Shown: positions 24,003 through 33,136 of the stretch, one piece after another
How positions within the stretch are numbered: position 1 is the stretch's first letter
Layout: each line of letters opens with the position of its first letter
Source: Anderseniella sp963698275
GTDB taxonomy: Bacteria; Pseudomonadota; Alphaproteobacteria; Rhizobiales; Aestuariivirgaceae
Reading direction: 5' to 3'
Assembly (NCBI GenBank): GCA_963698275.1
Contig: CAVOQE010000011.1
Span: forward strand, 62,001 to 126,000
DNA length: 64,000 nt
Made by a program: the position numbers and the translations under genes
Notes under the pieces: generated by a model
What the model saw: the letters and a program-made list of their open reading frames with translations, nothing else
The model's database searches: none
Told to the model about the DNA's origin: nothing

Positions 24003-25074
24003 ACTGGAAAAACGTAAAGAGCCCAGCAAGGCGATGCTGTACCTGACACCGATAATCGCGGTCGTCGCGACCATGCTGGCCGGTGCCATCATCTTCTCCC
24101 TCATCGGCCATGACGGTATCGGCGCCGTGCGCAAGATATTCCTGGCGCCGCTGCTGGATACCTACAAATGGCAGGACCTTGGCGTGAAGGCAGCACCGCT
24201 GATCCTGATCGGGGTCGGGCTGGCCATCGGGTTCAGGGCCAATGTCTGGAATATCGGCGCGGAGGGGCAATACATCATGGGCGGTCTGGCCGGCACCGGT
24301 GTGGCGCTGGCCACATGGGGCATGACCGGGTGGTGGATCTTGCCGCTGATGTGCATTGCCGGCATCGCCGGTGGGGCCGCTTATGCAGGCATTCCGGCGT
24401 TTCTGAAAACCAGACTCAATGTCAACGAGATCCTGTCGAGCCTGATGCTCACCTATGTCGCGATACAGGTCCTGTATTACCTGATGCGGGGGCCGTGGAA
24501 AGACCCTGACGGCTTCAACTTTCCCCAGACCCGCCTGTTCACCGACGATCAGATCCTGCCCACTGTTATACCGGGTACCGTGGTTCATCTCGGTGTGCCG
24601 CTGGCGTTTGTTGTTGCTGTTGCTGCCTGGTTCGTGTTGTCACGATCAGTATTCGGGTTTCAGATCCGGGTCGTCGGGGCCGCTCCGGCCGCTGCACGCT
24701 ATGGCGGTTTCAATACCAACAGGACGATCTGGGCGGCCCTTCTGGCCGGTGGCGGACTGGCGGGTTTTGCAGGCATTCTCGAGGCTGCCGGGCCGTTCGG
24801 TCAGATGGTGCCGCAGTTTCCGACCGGATACGGGTTTACGGCCATCATTGTTGCCTTTCTCGGCAGACTTCACCCCATCGGCATTGTCCTGGCAGGTATC
24901 ATACTGGCGGTGACCTATGTCGGTGGTGAACTGGCGCAATCCTCCATCGGACTGCCAGCGGCTGCGACCGGCGTGTTTCAGGCCATGATGCTGTTCTTCC
25001 TGCTGGCGACGGATGTGCTGGTGAAGTACCGCATCAAGTTTGCCTCACCGGCCAAAGCAGGAGACGCAGCATGA
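23992..25074 (+). CDS. BMP-type ABC transporter permease 1
   Basis: A 360-residue inner-membrane permease of the branched-chain/ribose-like family (YufP/NupP type). It has about ten hydrophobic helices and the coupling segment RANVWNIGAEGQYIMGGLAGTG that contacts the ATPase. It starts within the end of the ATPase gene and ends in an ATGA overlap with the second permease. It forms the channel with that second permease. Confidence 0.88.
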   Translation: MLIELEKRKEPSKAMLYLTPIIAVVATMLAGAIIFSLIGHDGIGAVRKIFLAPLLDTYKWQDLGVKAAPLILIGVGLAIGFRANVWNIGAEGQYIMGGLAGTGVALATWGMTGWWILPLMCIAGIAGGAAYAGIPAFLKTRLNVNEILSSLMLTYVAIQVLYYLMRGPWKDPDGFNFPQTRLFTDDQILPTVIPGTVVHLGVPLAFVVAVAAWFVLSRSVFGFQIRVVGAAPAAARYGGFNTNRTIWAALLAGGGLAGFAGILEAAGPFGQMVPQFPTGYGFTAIIVAFLGRLHPIGIVLAGIILAVTYVGGELAQSSIGLPAAATGVFQAMMLFFLLATDVLVKYRIKFASPAKAGDAA

Positions 25075-25994
25075 CTGATTCACTCCTTATCCCGATCATC
25101 ATGACCATTGTGGGTGCTGCCACGCCGATCCTGCTGGCAGCGCTTGGGGAACTGGTCGTCGAAAAAAGCGGCGTCCTGAACCTTGGCCTTGAAGGCATGA
25201 TGCTGATCGGGGCCGTCACCGGATTTGCCGTTACAGCGACCACCGGCTACGCGCCGCTGGGTGTTATCGCGGCCATGATTGCGGCTGCGGCTTCGGCCGG
25301 ACTGTTCGGTTTTCTGACCCTCACGCTGACCGCCAACCAGGTTGCGACAGGCCTGGCACTGACCATTTTCGGTATCGGCCTGTCTGCCCTGGCGGGTGAG
25401 AACTATGTCGGCCAGACCGTTGATGTGTTCGGCTCGGTGTTCCCGGCTGCATTGTCTGAGCATCCGGTCCTGCGGGTGATCTTCGGCTACAGCCCGCTGG
25501 TCTATGTCTCGTTGCTGCTTGTTGCCGCGGTCAGCTGGTTTCTGCGCAAAACCCGAGGCGGGCTGATATTGCGGGCAGTCGGTGAATCCGACCTGTCGGC
25601 CCATTCCATCGGCTACTCGGTCATCGGCGTGCGTTACATGGCCGTGCTGTTCGGTGGCGCCATGGCCGGTATTGCCGGTTGTTTCTATTCACTTGTGCTG
25701 ACGCCGATGTGGGCTGAACAGCTCACCGCCGGGCGCGGCTGGATTGCTTTGGCCCTGGTGGTGTTCGCCGGCTGGCGGCCCATGCGGCTGTTGCTCGGCG
25801 CCTATCTGTTCGGTGCCGTCATGACACTGGAGCTGCACGCAAAGGCAGCCGGGTTCTCGCTGGTTGCGCCTGAATTCCTGGCCGCAATGCCATATCTCGC
25901 CACCATCGCGGTGCTGGCGATCATTTCTGCGCGAAAGGCCGGAAAATCTCTCGCGCCCGCCTGCCTTGGCAAGCCGTTCAAGCCAAGTTCATAA
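25071..25994 (+). CDS. BMP-type ABC transporter permease 2
   Basis: A 307-residue permease (YufQ/NupQ type) with about nine helices. The family signature is KSGVLNLGLEGMMLIGAVTGF at residues ~33-53. It is coupled to the upstream permease by ATGA. Together with the ATPase and the binding protein it completes a purine/nucleoside importer. Confidence 0.88.
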   Translation: MTDSLLIPIIMTIVGAATPILLAALGELVVEKSGVLNLGLEGMMLIGAVTGFAVTATTGYAPLGVIAAMIAAAASAGLFGFLTLTLTANQVATGLALTIFGIGLSALAGENYVGQTVDVFGSVFPAALSEHPVLRVIFGYSPLVYVSLLLVAAVSWFLRKTRGGLILRAVGESDLSAHSIGYSVIGVRYMAVLFGGAMAGIAGCFYSLVLTPMWAEQLTAGRGWIALALVVFAGWRPMRLLLGAYLFGAVMTLELHAKAAGFSLVAPEFLAAMPYLATIAVLAIISARKAGKSLAPACLGKPFKPSS

Positions 25995-26032
25995 AAACTG
26001 ATACCAAAAGGTATAACCCCGGGAGGAAAACC

Positions 26033-27106
26033 ATGAAGACGCTTACCAGACGTACAATACTGAAAACCACCGCCGCTGCCGGCGCCCTGCCGATCATCGG
26101 GTCATCGGCGTTTGCGGCAGATCCGTTGAAGGTCGCCTTTGTCTATCTCGGTCCCATCGGAGACCATGGCTGGACCTATGCCCACGAGCAGGGCCGGCAG
26201 GATGTGATCAAGAAATTCGGCGACAAGGTAGCGACTACAATCGTGGAAAACGTGTCAGAAGGACCAGACTCGGAACGCGTCATCCGCCGTCTTGCTGAAG
26301 AGGGCAACAAGCTGATCTTCACGACCTCGTTCGGCTACATGAACCCGACCCTGAAAGTCGCCAAGCGGTTCAAGGACGTGAAGTTCGAACACGCAACCGG
26401 GTATCAGCGCGCACCGAACATGTCGACCTACAATGCGCGGTTCTATGAAGGCCGCGCGGTGTGCGGCACCATTGCCGGGCACATGTCTAAAACAGGCGTG
26501 GCCGGTTACATTGCCTCGTTCCCGATCCCCGAAGTTGTGATGGGCATCAATGCCTTCACCCTGGCGGCGCGCAAGGTGAACCCTGATTTCAAGACCAAGG
26601 TCTTGTGGGTTTCAAGCTGGTACGACCCGGCCAAGGAAGCCGATGCCGCCAAGGCGCTGATCGATCAGGGCTCCGACGTCATCGCCCAGCATACGGATTC
26701 ACCGGCAGCACTTCAGACCTGCGAACAGCGGGGCCTGATGGCATTCGGGCAAGCCTGGGACATGTCGAATTTTGCTCCCAAGGCGCACCTGACGGCCATC
26801 GTCAATCGCTGGGGCCCGTATTATGAAGCCCGTGTCCAGCAAGAACTCGACGGCAAGTGGGAGATGGGTGACACCTGGTGGGGCTTCAAGGAGGGTGTGC
26901 TGGAAATGTCGCCGTATAATGAGGCTATTCCTGCCGATGTTCAGGCTGCAGCCGAAGCCACCCGCACCGGCATCATCGATGGCAGTGTCAATCCGTTTAC
27001 CGGACCGATCAAGGACAATGCCGGCAAGGAACGGCTGGCGTCAGGCGTGCTGGGTGACGGCGACCTGCACAAGATGGACTGGTATGTGGAAGGGGTGCAG
27101 AGCTAA
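26033..27106 (+). CDS. BMP-family periplasmic substrate-binding protein
   Basis: A 357-residue basic-membrane-protein (Med/PnrA-like) binding protein for the importer. The N-terminus MKTLTRRTILKTTAAAGA carries a twin-arginine-like motif, so export of the folded protein by Tat is possible. The mature part opens DPLKVAFVYLGPIGDHGWTYAHEQG, a BMP hallmark. A GGGAGG site precedes the start. It is followed by a strong terminator, making it the last gene of the uraH-xdh-transporter operon. Confidence 0.9.
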   Translation: MKTLTRRTILKTTAAAGALPIIGSSAFAADPLKVAFVYLGPIGDHGWTYAHEQGRQDVIKKFGDKVATTIVENVSEGPDSERVIRRLAEEGNKLIFTTSFGYMNPTLKVAKRFKDVKFEHATGYQRAPNMSTYNARFYEGRAVCGTIAGHMSKTGVAGYIASFPIPEVVMGINAFTLAARKVNPDFKTKVLWVSSWYDPAKEADAAKALIDQGSDVIAQHTDSPAALQTCEQRGLMAFGQAWDMSNFAPKAHLTAIVNRWGPYYEARVQQELDGKWEMGDTWWGFKEGVLEMSPYNEAIPADVQAAAEATRTGIIDGSVNPFTGPIKDNAGKERLASGVLGDGDLHKMDWYVEGVQS

Positions 27107-27482
27107 CGCTGCGCTACCTTTTAACCTGAAACAACCCAACAACCGGATCAGGCAACTGGTCCGGTTTTTCAGTTTGTCGGTCAGTGCTCACTGGTTTTTC
27201 CAGCCCACAACGGCTGGTTCGAGCCCATAGCGGACCTTATCGGCTCACATCGGGTTGGCAGCTTTGTGCCACTACCGGTCGTCATGCCCTAAGCGCTGCG
27301 AGGCATCCACGGCAGGGCAGATTAGTGAGGTGCAACATCAGACTGAGGCATGCCGTAGACTGATGCTTGTCAGCCCAGAATTTGATAATGGGACTCCTCC
27401 ATGGTGAACTATGTCATGGTCAGCTACGCGCCGATGGAATATGTCTATCACAGAGCAGCAAAGAAGATTTGGCGGAGCAATC
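27107..27482 (+). other. Gene-free 376-bp stretch after the transporter operon
   Basis: Apart from the terminator at 27141-27170, no gene or RNA is recognised here. The sequence changes from GC-rich operon DNA to AT-richer DNA towards the ParB-like gene, so the left edge of a small acquired segment may lie in it. Confidence 0.5.
27141..27170 (+). terminator. Rho-independent terminator of the xdh-transporter operon
   Basis: AACCGGATCA (27141-27150) pairs with TGGTCCGGTT (27157-27166), a ten-base-pair stem with one wobble and a six-base loop. It is followed by a T run. It lies 35 bp after the binding-protein stop. Confidence 0.85.
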
Positions 27483-27728
27483 ATGGAGAATACGATCTTC
27501 AAGATCGATGGGATTTATGTGCCGGTCAAGCGGCGGAAGACGCTCAACATGGAGACCGCGAACGAGATAGCTGAGAGTATGTTGGAAAACGGCCAACTAA
27601 CACCGATCTTGGTTCGTCGTGACCGCGGGAAGTTTATACTTGTTGAGGGGCTTCATCGCCTAGAGGCATGTAAGGCATTAGGCGAAGAGACTGTTGTGGG
27701 ATTACTTGTCCAGTCTCGACTGCACTAG
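27483..27728 (+). CDS. Small ParB/Srx-like domain protein
   Basis: An 81-residue stand-alone ParB N-terminal-like domain: IDGIYVPVKRRKTLN, AEISMLENGQLTPI-like helix and strand, then VEGLHRLEACKALGEETVVG, ending VQSRLH. Similar small free-standing domains ending this way occur in rhizobia, so it is probably full length rather than a truncated partition protein. The start at 27483 has GGCGGAG upstream; in-frame ATGs at 27441 and 27411 are alternatives. Codons are AT-richer than the surroundings. The function is unknown; a nuclease or nucleotide-binding role is only a family possibility. Confidence 0.65.
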   Translation: MENTIFKIDGIYVPVKRRKTLNMETANEIAESMLENGQLTPILVRRDRGKFILVEGLHRLEACKALGEETVVGLLVQSRLH

Positions 27729-27818
27729 ATTCAATTCCGACCTCTACGCAAGGTTTCCATTTGTCTCCGATCTGTTAGCTCTCGTGGAGACACTTCCCTA
27801 CCTGATCGATTGAGTCGG

Positions 27819-28619
27819 ATGACTGCTCTGAGCCCTTTGCTGACCTTCTATCAGCCTTCAATGAATTCATATATGGTCGGACAAAGAAGGCTGCTACTTG
27901 AAGGGGAACATGCTTTGCCGAGTTCGCCATTTTCTTATCCACGGCATGACGAGGATGCATATCTCACATGGTTTCGAGACCAATTTTCGTCAGTTTTCAT
28001 AGCAACTAACCCGTTTCTACATGTCCCAGGCTACACTTTGAATTTGCCCGGCGACTGGGTTCCAAACGAAGTCCTTAATTTCGCAAAACGTCACGGAGAG
28101 CAATGTGGCGTGTCATGGCAAGAGATGGCGAAGTTATGCAGTTTCCCATCAATAGCTCGTGTTAACCGCGCCTTGCGGTTGACAGGTTCAAAGAGGGTGC
28201 TAGCCCATCTTGCAAGCCCCTCAGATACAGCATTGATGCTGCAAAAGTGCAGCGATCAGAATATCTTTATGCCTGATGAGGGTCGCATCTCGCCTCTGGT
28301 CGAACTGTCCATTGGCCATTTCCTGAAAAAGTTGGGACACGATCAAGTCGTTGTTGCAGATCATTTTGGCAACTCACCACGAAAATTGGGCTTGGCGGAA
28401 TTCCTGAATCCTGAACTAATCGAAGGCGTAGCTGAAATTTACACGGAGGACAGATCGATCTATCTTTCGATCTATACTGACTATCATTACATCTTGGTAT
28501 GCCAGACAAACGCAAGCCACTCCGTTGCAAACCCTGAGCACTATTTCGAAGGATTTTCTGCTGATTTGAATACCAGCGACCTCTGGGGTATCGGCGACAT
28601 GGGGCAAATCCTGGCTTAG
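27819..28619 (+). CDS. Hypothetical protein of unknown family
   Basis: A 266-residue soluble protein that I do not recognise. It has no signal peptide or membrane helix. It is fairly aromatic (WFRDQFSSVFIATNPFLHVPGY, YLSIYTDYHYILVC). Base composition is clearly lower in GC than the flanking purine genes, pointing to transfer together with the ParB-like gene 90 bp upstream. The start is uncertain: a TTG at 27810 and the ATG at 27819 are both possible, with only a weak ribosome site. Confidence 0.6.
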   Translation: MTALSPLLTFYQPSMNSYMVGQRRLLLEGEHALPSSPFSYPRHDEDAYLTWFRDQFSSVFIATNPFLHVPGYTLNLPGDWVPNEVLNFAKRHGEQCGVSWQEMAKLCSFPSIARVNRALRLTGSKRVLAHLASPSDTALMLQKCSDQNIFMPDEGRISPLVELSIGHFLKKLGHDQVVVADHFGNSPRKLGLAEFLNPELIEGVAEIYTEDRSIYLSIYTDYHYILVCQTNASHSVANPEHYFEGFSADLNTSDLWGIGDMGQILA

Positions 28620-28661
28620 GACGTATTTTCTCGGAGGGCAGCAAAGTCCGCATTGCAGTCA

Positions 28662-29603
28662 TTAGCCTGTTGTCGGATTAATGGGTCCCGACCCTAGCAG
28701 TTTGCGGATCTGATCCTGGCAGCGCTGGGCTGCAAATTCGATGAACAGTCGGACTTTCGGGTCCTGGAACCGTTTGTGCGGATACAGGCAGGCCAGTTGC
28801 GCATCGACCGGCGGGGTGTCCTCCAGCAGCGGCACCAGTCGGCCTGCGTGCAGATGATCGGCTATCTCGAATTCGGGCCGGTTGATGATGCCGTGGCCCT
28901 GCAGGGCCCACTCGATCAATACATCGCCGTCGTCGGAATCAAACTGTCCCTTTACCTCAAAGCGGGCCGGGCCGGTGGGCATCTGCAAGGTCCAGTAGAA
29001 TTCCTTTGAGCCGGGGAATCTGAGCAGCAGGCAATTGTGGTCGCCGCTGAGCAGGTCCTCGGCCTGCAAGGGGGCGCCGCGTTTGTCAATGTAGTCGGGC
29101 GCGGCGCAGATCACGCGTTTGCATTGCATCAGGCCGCGCATGCGCAGGTTTGAATCCTCGATTGTGCCGAGCCTGAATGCCACATCCATGGCCTCGGTGG
29201 TGATGTCGACATGACGGTCGGACAGCCGCAACCTGACCTGGACATCGCGGTAGGTGTTCTGGAATTCCGGGATCAGGGGCGCAATCAGGCGCTTGCCGAT
29301 GCCCAGTGGGGCGGTGACATGAATGACGCCTTTCGGGTTGCCGGAAATGTCCGCAACAGCGTCTTCTGCCTCCCTGACTGCCTCAAGGACTTTTACGGTT
29401 CCATCATAGAATACGCGGCCATGCTCGGTCGGCGTCAGCTTTCGGGTCGTGCGGTTGAACAGCCGCACGCCAAGATACTTTTCCAGTTCGCGAATGCGGT
29501 TGCTGGCAACGGCAGGCGACACCCGCTGATCGCGGCCTGCTGCCGACAGGCTGCCCAGCTCGAAGACGCGAACGAAGACCTTGATGTTCTCCAGGTACGA
29601 CAT
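28662..29603 (-). CDS. LysR-family transcriptional regulator
   Basis: A 313-residue LysR-type regulator. The winged helix is at residues ~1-60 (MSYLENIKVFVRVFELGSLSAAGRDQRVSPAVASNRIRELEKYLG), followed by a linker and a ligand-binding domain (GVIHVTAPLGIGKRLIAPLIPEF). It is divergent from puuD with a 114-bp gap holding a LysR-type box, so it probably controls puuD-guaD in response to a purine catabolite. The ligand cannot be told from sequence. Confidence 0.9.
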   Translation of the reverse strand: MSYLENIKVFVRVFELGSLSAAGRDQRVSPAVASNRIRELEKYLGVRLFNRTTRKLTPTEHGRVFYDGTVKVLEAVREAEDAVADISGNPKGVIHVTAPLGIGKRLIAPLIPEFQNTYRDVQVRLRLSDRHVDITTEAMDVAFRLGTIEDSNLRMRGLMQCKRVICAAPDYIDKRGAPLQAEDLLSGDHNCLLLRFPGSKEFYWTLQMPTGPARFEVKGQFDSDDGDVLIEWALQGHGIINRPEFEIADHLHAGRLVPLLEDTPPVDAQLACLYPHKRFQDPKVRLFIEFAAQRCQDQIRKLLGSGPINPTTG

Positions 29604-29621
29604 TCAGTGAGGCTACTATTA

Positions 29622-29636
29622 TCAATGAAATATTGA
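29622..29636. promoter_or_regulatory. LysR-type operator between the regulator and puuD
   Basis: TCAAT-GAAAT-ATTGA is a perfect 5-bp inverted repeat with a 5-bp centre, of the form expected for LysR-type boxes (T-N11-A core). It sits 19 bp before the regulator's start and about 80 bp before puuD, the usual place for autoregulation plus divergent activation. Confidence 0.55.
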
Positions 29637-29717
29637 AAGTGTTTGGTGATAGCACCTGTTTTCATAGAGAATGCTGTCTGTCATTCTGTTCCCCATATAC
29701 CGGAAGGGAATCCGTTC

Positions 29718-30962
29718 ATGTTCGACTATCCGATAGTGTGGGAATGGCTGTCATTTGCGGCCCGCTGGCTGCATGTGATCACCGCCATCGCGTGGATCGG
29801 ATCGTCTTTCTATTTCATTGCGCTGGATTTAGGCCTGCGCAAGGCACCGGGCATGCCTGCGGGCGCGTATGGTGAGGAATGGCAGGTGCACGGCGGCGGT
29901 TTCTATCATATCCAGAAATACCTGGTGGCACCGGAGCGGTTGCCGGAGCACCTGACCTGGTTCAAGTGGGAAAGCTATGCCACCTGGCTGTCCGGGTTCG
30001 CGCTGATGTGCATTGTCTATTATGTGGGCGCCGACCTGTACCTGATTGACCAGAGCGTGCTGGAGCTGAGCAGTGGTCAGGCGATCGGTATTTCGCTGGC
30101 GTCAATCGTGGTCGGCTGGCTGGCCTATGACGGGTTGTGCCGGTCGCCGCTGGGGCGCAGCAGCACCGGGCTGATGATTGTGCTGTTCGGTATTCTTGTG
30201 GCCATGGCCTGGGGCTATACACAGGTTTTCTCGGGCCGTGCCGCCATGCTGCATCTCGGCGCCTTCACGGCCACCATCATGACGGCCAATGTGTTCGCGA
30301 TCATCATTCCAAACCAGAAGAAGGTGGTTGAAGTCCTGAAAGCCGGGGGCACGCCGGATCCGAAATACGGCGTGATCGCCAAGCAGCGTTCGACACACAA
30401 CAACTACCTGACGCTGCCGGTCATCTTCCTGATGCTGTCGAACCATTATCCGCTGGCGTTCGCCACGCCGTACAACTGGCTGATTGCCGCGCTGGTGTTC
30501 CTGATGGGCGTCACCATCCGGCACTTTTTCAATACCATGCACCAGGGAGGCGGCAAGCTGTGGTGGACATGGGGGGCGACGGCTGCGCTGTTTGCCGGTG
30601 TCATGTGGTTGTCGTCATTTCCCGCCGGCGGAGCGGACGAAGACAAACAGGCCGTGATGACCCAAACCCAGCAGCGTTTCGCGGCCGCGCCGGGCTTCGA
30701 GCAGGTCAGTGAGACCGTGCTGGGACGGTGTTCCATGTGTCACGCTCAGGAACCGTCATGGGACGGTATTGTTCATGCGCCGAAGGGCGTGGTGCTGGAA
30801 ACGCCGGAACAGATTGCAGCCCATGCCCGCGAGATATATCTCCAGGCCGGCCATACCAATGCCATGCCGCCCGGCAATGTGTCGTTCATGGAAGACACCG
30901 AACGCAAGGCGATCATCGACTGGTACAGAGATGCCATGGCCGGCAAGGACCAAAAATCGTGA
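29718..30962 (+). CDS. puuD: Membrane urate hydroxylase PuuD with cytochrome c domain
   Basis: A 414-residue protein that oxidises urate to 5-hydroxyisourate. Residues ~1-320 form about eight membrane helices (WLHVITAIAWIGSSFYFIALD; HGGGFYHIQKYLVAP). The C-terminal ~80 residues are a periplasmic cytochrome c with the haem motif CSMCH at 338-342 and a likely axial Met in NAMPPGN near 383. The cytochrome suggests electron delivery to the respiratory chain rather than direct use of oxygen. The start at 29718 follows GGAAGGGA; an earlier in-frame start at 29643 lacks support. The stop overlaps the guaD GTG start. Confidence 0.92.
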   Translation: MFDYPIVWEWLSFAARWLHVITAIAWIGSSFYFIALDLGLRKAPGMPAGAYGEEWQVHGGGFYHIQKYLVAPERLPEHLTWFKWESYATWLSGFALMCIVYYVGADLYLIDQSVLELSSGQAIGISLASIVVGWLAYDGLCRSPLGRSSTGLMIVLFGILVAMAWGYTQVFSGRAAMLHLGAFTATIMTANVFAIIIPNQKKVVEVLKAGGTPDPKYGVIAKQRSTHNNYLTLPVIFLMLSNHYPLAFATPYNWLIAALVFLMGVTIRHFFNTMHQGGGKLWWTWGATAALFAGVMWLSSFPAGGADEDKQAVMTQTQQRFAAAPGFEQVSETVLGRCSMCHAQEPSWDGIVHAPKGVVLETPEQIAAHAREIYLQAGHTNAMPPGNVSFMEDTERKAIIDWYRDAMAGKDQKS

Positions 30963-32275
30963 GCGTAACCTTATTGCGCGGACGTACCCTGTCGTTTCGT
31001 GACATGCCGCAGTCACACGATGATCACGCCAGTTACCTTTATGAAGAAGATGGCGCGGTCGCTGTCGAGGACGGCCTGATTGCGGCAAACGGCAGCTACG
31101 AGCAGGCAAGGGCACAGTTCCCCGATGCTGAGATCGTCGATCACCGTCCTCATCTGATCCTGCCGGGTTTCATCGACACTCACCTGCATTTTCCGCAAGG
31201 CCAGGTCATCGGGTCTTTCGGCACCAAGCTGCTCGACTGGCTGAATACCTACACCTTTGTCGAAGAACAGAAATTTTCCGATCCTGCACACTGCAAGCGC
31301 ATGGCGACGCACTTCTTCGACAATCTGTTGCGCAACGGCACCACCACGGCAGTTGCCTATTGTTCCGTTCACAAGACGTCGGCAGATGCGTTTTTCACCG
31401 AAGCCGCACGCCGGAATCTGCGCATGGTCGGTGGCAAGGTGATGATGGACCGCAACGCACCGGATGCGCTGTGTGACACGCCGCAATCCGCTTATGATGA
31501 CAGCAAGGATTTGATTTCCACCTGGCATGGCAAGGGCAGGGCGCTTTATGCCATCTCGCCGCGTTTCGCCATCACGTCGACCCCGACGCAGCTGGAAATG
31601 GCCCAGGCGCTGAGAACAGAGCATCCTGAGTGTTACGTGCAGACGCACCTGTCGGAAAACCAGGCTGAAATCGAGCTGACACTGGAATTGTACCAGTCGG
31701 CACGCGATTATCTCGATGTCTACCAGATGTACGGCCTTCTGGGTGACAAGAGCCTGTTTGGCCACTGCCTGCATCTGAACGGGCGTGAACGCGCCGCCAT
31801 GGCCGAGACCGGATCCGTGGCGGTTTTCTGCCCGACCTCGAACCTGTTTCTCGGCAGCGGGCTGTTTGATGAAGCCGGTTTGCGCGCGCATGGCGTGCGC
31901 ACGGCAGTTGCAACCGATATCGGCGGCGGCACCAGCTATTCCATGCTCAAGACCCTGGATGAGGCCTACAAGGTCCTGCAGTTGCGAGATCAGGTGCTCA
32001 GTCCGCTGAAGTCGTTCTACATGATGACGCTCGGCAATGCCCGCGCACTGCAGCTGGAGCACCAGATCGGGACACTCGAAAAAGGAAGCGAAGCCGACCT
32101 GGTTGTCTTGAACTCGCAAGCCACGGCGGCCATGGCCTTGCGTATGGAGACCGTCCGCAACCTGGCGGAAGAACTATTCGTATTGCAGACCATGGCCGAT
32201 GACCGGGCCGTCGCGGGTGTCTATGCGGCAGGCAAGCCGAGTCATCCTGAAATCCCAGGTTGTGATCCCAAATAG
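30959..32275 (+). CDS. guaD: Guanine deaminase GuaD
   Basis: Zinc amidohydrolase of 438 residues converting guanine to xanthine and ammonia. The motifs are FIDTHLHFPQGQVIGSFG near residue 68, HLSEN near 228, a histidine in GHCLHLNGRE and the aspartate of ATDIGGGTSYSM near 320, as in known guanine deaminases. The GTG start at 30959 overlaps the puuD stop (GTGA), so the pair is coupled. An upstream frame extension is only a shadow inside puuD. Its product feeds XdhAB. Confidence 0.92.
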   Translation: MSVTLLRGRTLSFRDMPQSHDDHASYLYEEDGAVAVEDGLIAANGSYEQARAQFPDAEIVDHRPHLILPGFIDTHLHFPQGQVIGSFGTKLLDWLNTYTFVEEQKFSDPAHCKRMATHFFDNLLRNGTTTAVAYCSVHKTSADAFFTEAARRNLRMVGGKVMMDRNAPDALCDTPQSAYDDSKDLISTWHGKGRALYAISPRFAITSTPTQLEMAQALRTEHPECYVQTHLSENQAEIELTLELYQSARDYLDVYQMYGLLGDKSLFGHCLHLNGRERAAMAETGSVAVFCPTSNLFLGSGLFDEAGLRAHGVRTAVATDIGGGTSYSMLKTLDEAYKVLQLRDQVLSPLKSFYMMTLGNARALQLEHQIGTLEKGSEADLVVLNSQATAAMALRMETVRNLAEELFVLQTMADDRAVAGVYAAGKPSHPEIPGCDPK

Positions 32276-32295
32276 AACAACCGGCACGCGGGACC

Positions 32296-32994
32296 CTAGC
32301 TGTACACCTTGGTTTTATCGCTGCCCAACAGCTCAGCCACGCTGTCTGGTATCTTCAGGCCATCTGCCACCCTGGCATCGAGCTCCTGTTCCGCCTCCTT
32401 GACACGTTCAAGACCGGCCAGCGTTTCATCAATTCTTTCGAACGGGACGACAACGACGCCATCGCGGTCTGCGATGATCATATCCCCTGTCTCCACTTCC
32501 TGATCTCCAATTTGTATGGGAAAACCCACTGAACCGGGTCCGCTCGAATAGGGAGAAGCAGGGGTAAGGCCTGAGCACCAAACCGGCAAACCCACTTCAA
32601 CAATGCCGGCATAGTCGCGCACAGGACCATCTGTAACGAATCCCGCCGCGCCGCAGTTTTTCATCATTCCGGTCACCCGGTCGCCGGCCGCGGCGCAGCC
32701 TTGATGGGCGGCAAACGCGGAGACGACCACATCGCCTTTCCGGATGAACTTCAATGCGGCAAGCGTCGCCAGAATGTCCGCCGGACCGCAATTGGCCGTC
32801 AGTGCTGGTCCCGCGACAGAGTTTTTGAGGTCACGGCCTTCACCAAGCGGCTGGATCGTTCTGTTGAGCGCGCCAGATCCAAAAAGCGCATCGACGACAA
32901 AGCCGGTTGGTACGCCCTGAAACGCTTCAATCTGACTTCTGCTCGGACGTTTCATCTTGCCGTTGATCGACAAAATCGGTGGTTCTTCAATCAT
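32296..32994 (-). CDS. RraA-family protein
   Basis: A 232-residue member of the RraA / 4-hydroxy-4-methyl-2-oxoglutarate aldolase-like fold family (once annotated as demethylmenaquinone methyltransferase). Typical stretches: TGFVVDALFGSGALNRTI, AGPALTANCGPADILATL, GAAGFVTDGPVRDYAGI with the family metal/substrate Arg-Asp pair, and IIADRDGVVVVPFERID. It may be an aldolase or oxaloacetate decarboxylase. Neighbours do not settle its role. It converges on guaD. Confidence 0.8.
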   Translation of the reverse strand: MIEEPPILSINGKMKRPSRSQIEAFQGVPTGFVVDALFGSGALNRTIQPLGEGRDLKNSVAGPALTANCGPADILATLAALKFIRKGDVVVSAFAAHQGCAAAGDRVTGMMKNCGAAGFVTDGPVRDYAGIVEVGLPVWCSGLTPASPYSSGPGSVGFPIQIGDQEVETGDMIIADRDGVVVVPFERIDETLAGLERVKEAEQELDARVADGLKIPDSVAELLGSDKTKVYS

Positions 32995-33136
32995 GGCTCA
33001 ACCTGTTCTTTATGGGGTAAGGCAAACGATGGCAGTTGCCTTGAACGAAGGCAACGGATTTGAGATCTGTAACTGTTGATGAATTGAGCAATGCAGGCAA
33101 TGACACTACAAGATTGTAAACCTGCGATCAGACAAT

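Noticed and set aside
31013..32119. Leftward open frame of 368 codons opposite guaD
   Set aside because: It is entirely antisense to guanine deaminase and its composition is that of a reverse-frame shadow.
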